Of a stretch of DNA of 5,107 nucleotides, positions 4,357 through 5,107 are shown one piece after another. The position numbers and the translations under genes are program-made. The notes under the pieces were generated by a model, which saw only the letters and a list, made by a program, of their open reading frames with translations, was not told the DNA's origin and ran no database searches. Position 1 is the stretch's first letter, and the number at the start of each line of letters is the position of its first letter. Source of the stretch: Helicobacteraceae bacterium (GTDB lineage Bacteria; Campylobacterota; Campylobacteria; Campylobacterales; SZUA-545); NCBI GenBank assembly GCA_031282285.1, contig JAITEA010000164.1, positions 1 to 5,107 on the forward strand, in the 5' to 3' direction.

Positions 4357-5107
4357 AAGCTTTGATCGCGGCGAGTTTGTTGATCGCCTCGCCGTTAAGA
4401 TCGTTCATATGGCTGTCCATCGCCTTTTGATACATACCAACAAGGCGGTTTGTCTCGATCAGCGCGGTCATCTCGCTAACGGCGTTCACATTGGACTTTT
4501 CCAAAAAGCCCTGCGCCGCGAGGAACTGCCCCTCCGCCGCGATCGGCTCGGCGGCGCCTTCGGTATTTTTGAAGTAGTTATGCCCCATTTTCTCAAGCCA
4601 TTTTGGATTGTCGAACCTTACGATATTGAGCGTCGCGATCTCCTCCTGCTCAAGCAGATTCTGCTCGTTCTGCGCGTAGAAGGTTCCTTCGGGGCTAAGC
4701 GCGATCTTGCGATCGCTGGGCAACTGAATGGGCGCTCCTTCGGCGCTCAAAACCCTGAAACCCTCTTTGGCGATCAGATAGCCCTGCTCGTCGAGCCTGA
4801 ACGATCCGTCGCGGGTGTAGCGAACGCCGCTTGGCGTCTGGACCGCGAAAAAGAGATTGGGGCTTTGCAGCGCCACATCCAGCGGATTGCCCGTTTGCAT
4901 CATTGCGCCCAGATCGTGATTGGTATATTCCTCCACGACCTGCGGGACGCGAACCATCGCGCGGTTTAGATGCTGCGATCCCTCTTTGGTGTGGTTGCGA
5001 ATGGGCAGAATGTCGTGCGTCTCTTTGTATAGGCGCATATAGTCGCCGATCACGATATCGTCGCGTTTGTAGCCTGATGTGTTGATATTGGCTAAGTTGT
5101 TTGAGAT
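4355..5107 (-). CDS. flgF: Flagellar proximal rod protein FlgF (FlgG2), 5' end outside window
   Basis: 250 residues are visible. The frame continues through the right edge, beginning I-S-N-N-L-A-N-I-N-T-S-G-Y-K-R-D, the conserved rod/hook N-terminal motif, so only about 20-25 N-terminal residues are missing. A GTG at 5051-5053 is internal, not a start. The middle carries G-N-P-L-D-V-A-L and Y-T-R-D-G-S-F-R-L, as in rod and hook proteins. The C-terminal helix reads N-V-N-A-V-S-E-M-T-A-L-I-E-T-N-R and then Q-K-A-M-D-S-H-M-N-D-L-N, ending E-A-I-N-K-L-A-A-I-K-A, close in type to C. jejuni FlgG2. It forms part of the proximal rod and is exported by the flagellar secretion apparatus. flgG follows 11 bases downstream, the same order as in Campylobacter. 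The promoter lies outside the window. Confidence 0.95.
   Translation of the reverse strand: MSNNLANINTSGYKRDDIVIGDYMRLYKETHDILPIRNHTKEGSQHLNRAMVRVPQVVEEYTNHDLGAMMQTGNPLDVALQSPNLFFAVQTPSGVRYTRDGSFRLDEQGYLIAKEGFRVLSAEGAPIQLPSDRKIALSPEGTFYAQNEQNLLEQEEIATLNIVRFDNPKWLEKMGHNYFKNTEGAAEPIAAEGQFLAAQGFLEKSNVNAVSEMTALIETNRLVGMYQKAMDSHMNDLNGEAINKLAAIKA

Noticed and set aside
3513..4969. Long plus-strand open frames (for example 3513-4025 and 4346-4969) opposite flgG and flgF
   Set aside because: They are antisense shadows of strongly recognised rod genes, are rich in Arg/Leu/His as expected from GC-rich complements, lack ribosome sites and show no known domain.

Overview
This window looks like chromosomal DNA from a Campylobacterota (epsilonproteobacterial) genome of fairly high GC for that group. 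The main evidence is the flagellar pair on the minus strand. It is in the Campylobacter order (flgF, called flgG2 in C. jejuni, then flgG), and both proteins carry Campylobacter-type C-termini (FlgG ends VNGLKR; FlgF ends in a QEAINKLA-like tail). A short LeuD, a standalone ThiD2 and promoters with a good -10 but no -35 fit the same assignment. Genus cannot be read from the sequence.

Layout, read along the transcribed minus strand from the right edge: flgF (5' end outside the window) is followed after 11 bases by flgG, whose Shine-Dalgarno overlaps the flgF stop codon. After a 92-base gap comes leuD, the small subunit of isopropylmalate isomerase. leuD converges on ung, the only plus-strand gene, encoding uracil-DNA glycosylase. 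ung is divergent from thiD2 (HMP-P kinase of thiamin synthesis) across a 79-base promoter region. thiD2 is followed by a 193-base spacer and then ribE (riboflavin synthase). After a further 92-base gap come two tandem, paralogous, small lipoprotein genes of unknown function; the second runs off the left edge.

The core genes are housekeeping: motility, leucine synthesis, uracil repair, and two cofactor steps. The less ordinary parts are: (1) a 100-base-period tandem duplication between thiD2 and ribE that copies the thiD2 3' tail together with a TATAAT promoter element, so ribE appears to have two equivalent promoters; (2) the AT-richer tandem lipoprotein pair, with an almost invariant mature N-terminus, an EF-hand-like Asp/Asn loop and a rapidly diverging remainder; and (3) a roughly 3.7-fold excess of GATC in the core part of the window. 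I see no CRISPR array, transposase, tRNA, rRNA or recognisable defence system. I do not claim a new multi-gene system here.
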